Shown here piece by piece: positions 5,763 to 5,790 of a DNA stretch of 5,790 bases (position 1 is the stretch's first letter; every line of letters begins with the position of its first letter). The notes beneath the pieces are model-generated. The model saw only the letters and a program-made list of their open reading frames with translations, was not told where the DNA came from and ran no database searches. Location of the stretch: assembly GCA_039914705.1 (NCBI GenBank), contig JBDSOT010000162.1, positions 1-5,790 of the forward strand, written 5' to 3'. This stretch comes from JBDSTW01 sp039914705. Lineage in GTDB: Bacteria > Pseudomonadota > Gammaproteobacteria > SURF-13. The translations under genes and the position numbers were made by a program.

Positions 5763-5790
5763 ATGCAGTTTGCAAGGCAGAACTATGTTG
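5763..5790 (+). CDS. Start of an unidentified gene, cut by the right edge
   Basis: An ATG behind a good ribosome site opens a frame reading MQFARQNYV before the window ends. Nine residues are too few to name a family. It lies 146 bases after the transporter stop on the same strand. That gap has room for its own promoter: TTGATT at 5705-5710 and TATTTT at 5730-5735 are candidate boxes, but their 19-base spacing is poor. I see no hairpin with a T-run in the gap, so read-through from the transporter gene is possible. Confidence 0.55.

Overview
The window looks like an ordinary chromosomal segment from a proteobacterium. Gammaproteobacteria is favoured and Betaproteobacteria is not excluded. The evidence is the housekeeping order queA-tgt-yajC-secD on the minus strand, with a tRNA-Leu gene reading away from queA. 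That arrangement is familiar from Pseudomonas-like genomes, from memory and not searched. The protein sequences read like proteobacterial family members throughout.

Layout. Positions 7-3487 carry a minus-strand operon in transcription order queA, tgt, yajC, secD. QueA and Tgt act in queuosine modification of tRNA. YajC and SecD belong to the Sec protein-export holocomplex. secD is cut off at the left edge. The final 12 residues of its apparent reading frame do not come from secD: bases 1-57 are an exact reverse complement of bases 395-451, so the left edge is a fold-back junction, most likely an amplification or assembly artefact. Positions 3567-3689 hold a plus-strand tRNA-Leu(CAA) gene and its promoter, and the gene does not encode CCA. 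Positions 3690-4168 contain no intact gene, only a degraded stretch that looks like the C-terminal end of a GalU-type nucleotidyltransferase. Positions 4169-5616 hold two plus-strand membrane-protein genes. The first is a 73-residue DUF3185-like protein that seems to start at an ATT codon behind a near-perfect Shine-Dalgarno sequence. The second is a 384-residue AI-2E (PerM/UPF0118) family transporter. At the right edge, from 5763, a new plus-strand gene begins with a good ribosome binding site, but only nine codons are visible.

I saw no CRISPR array, insertion sequence, toxin-antitoxin pair, defence system or other novel multi-gene system. The points that most deserve a second look are the left-edge fold-back, the ATT start, the GalU-like remnant beside the tRNA, and the palindromes packed into the tRNA promoter.
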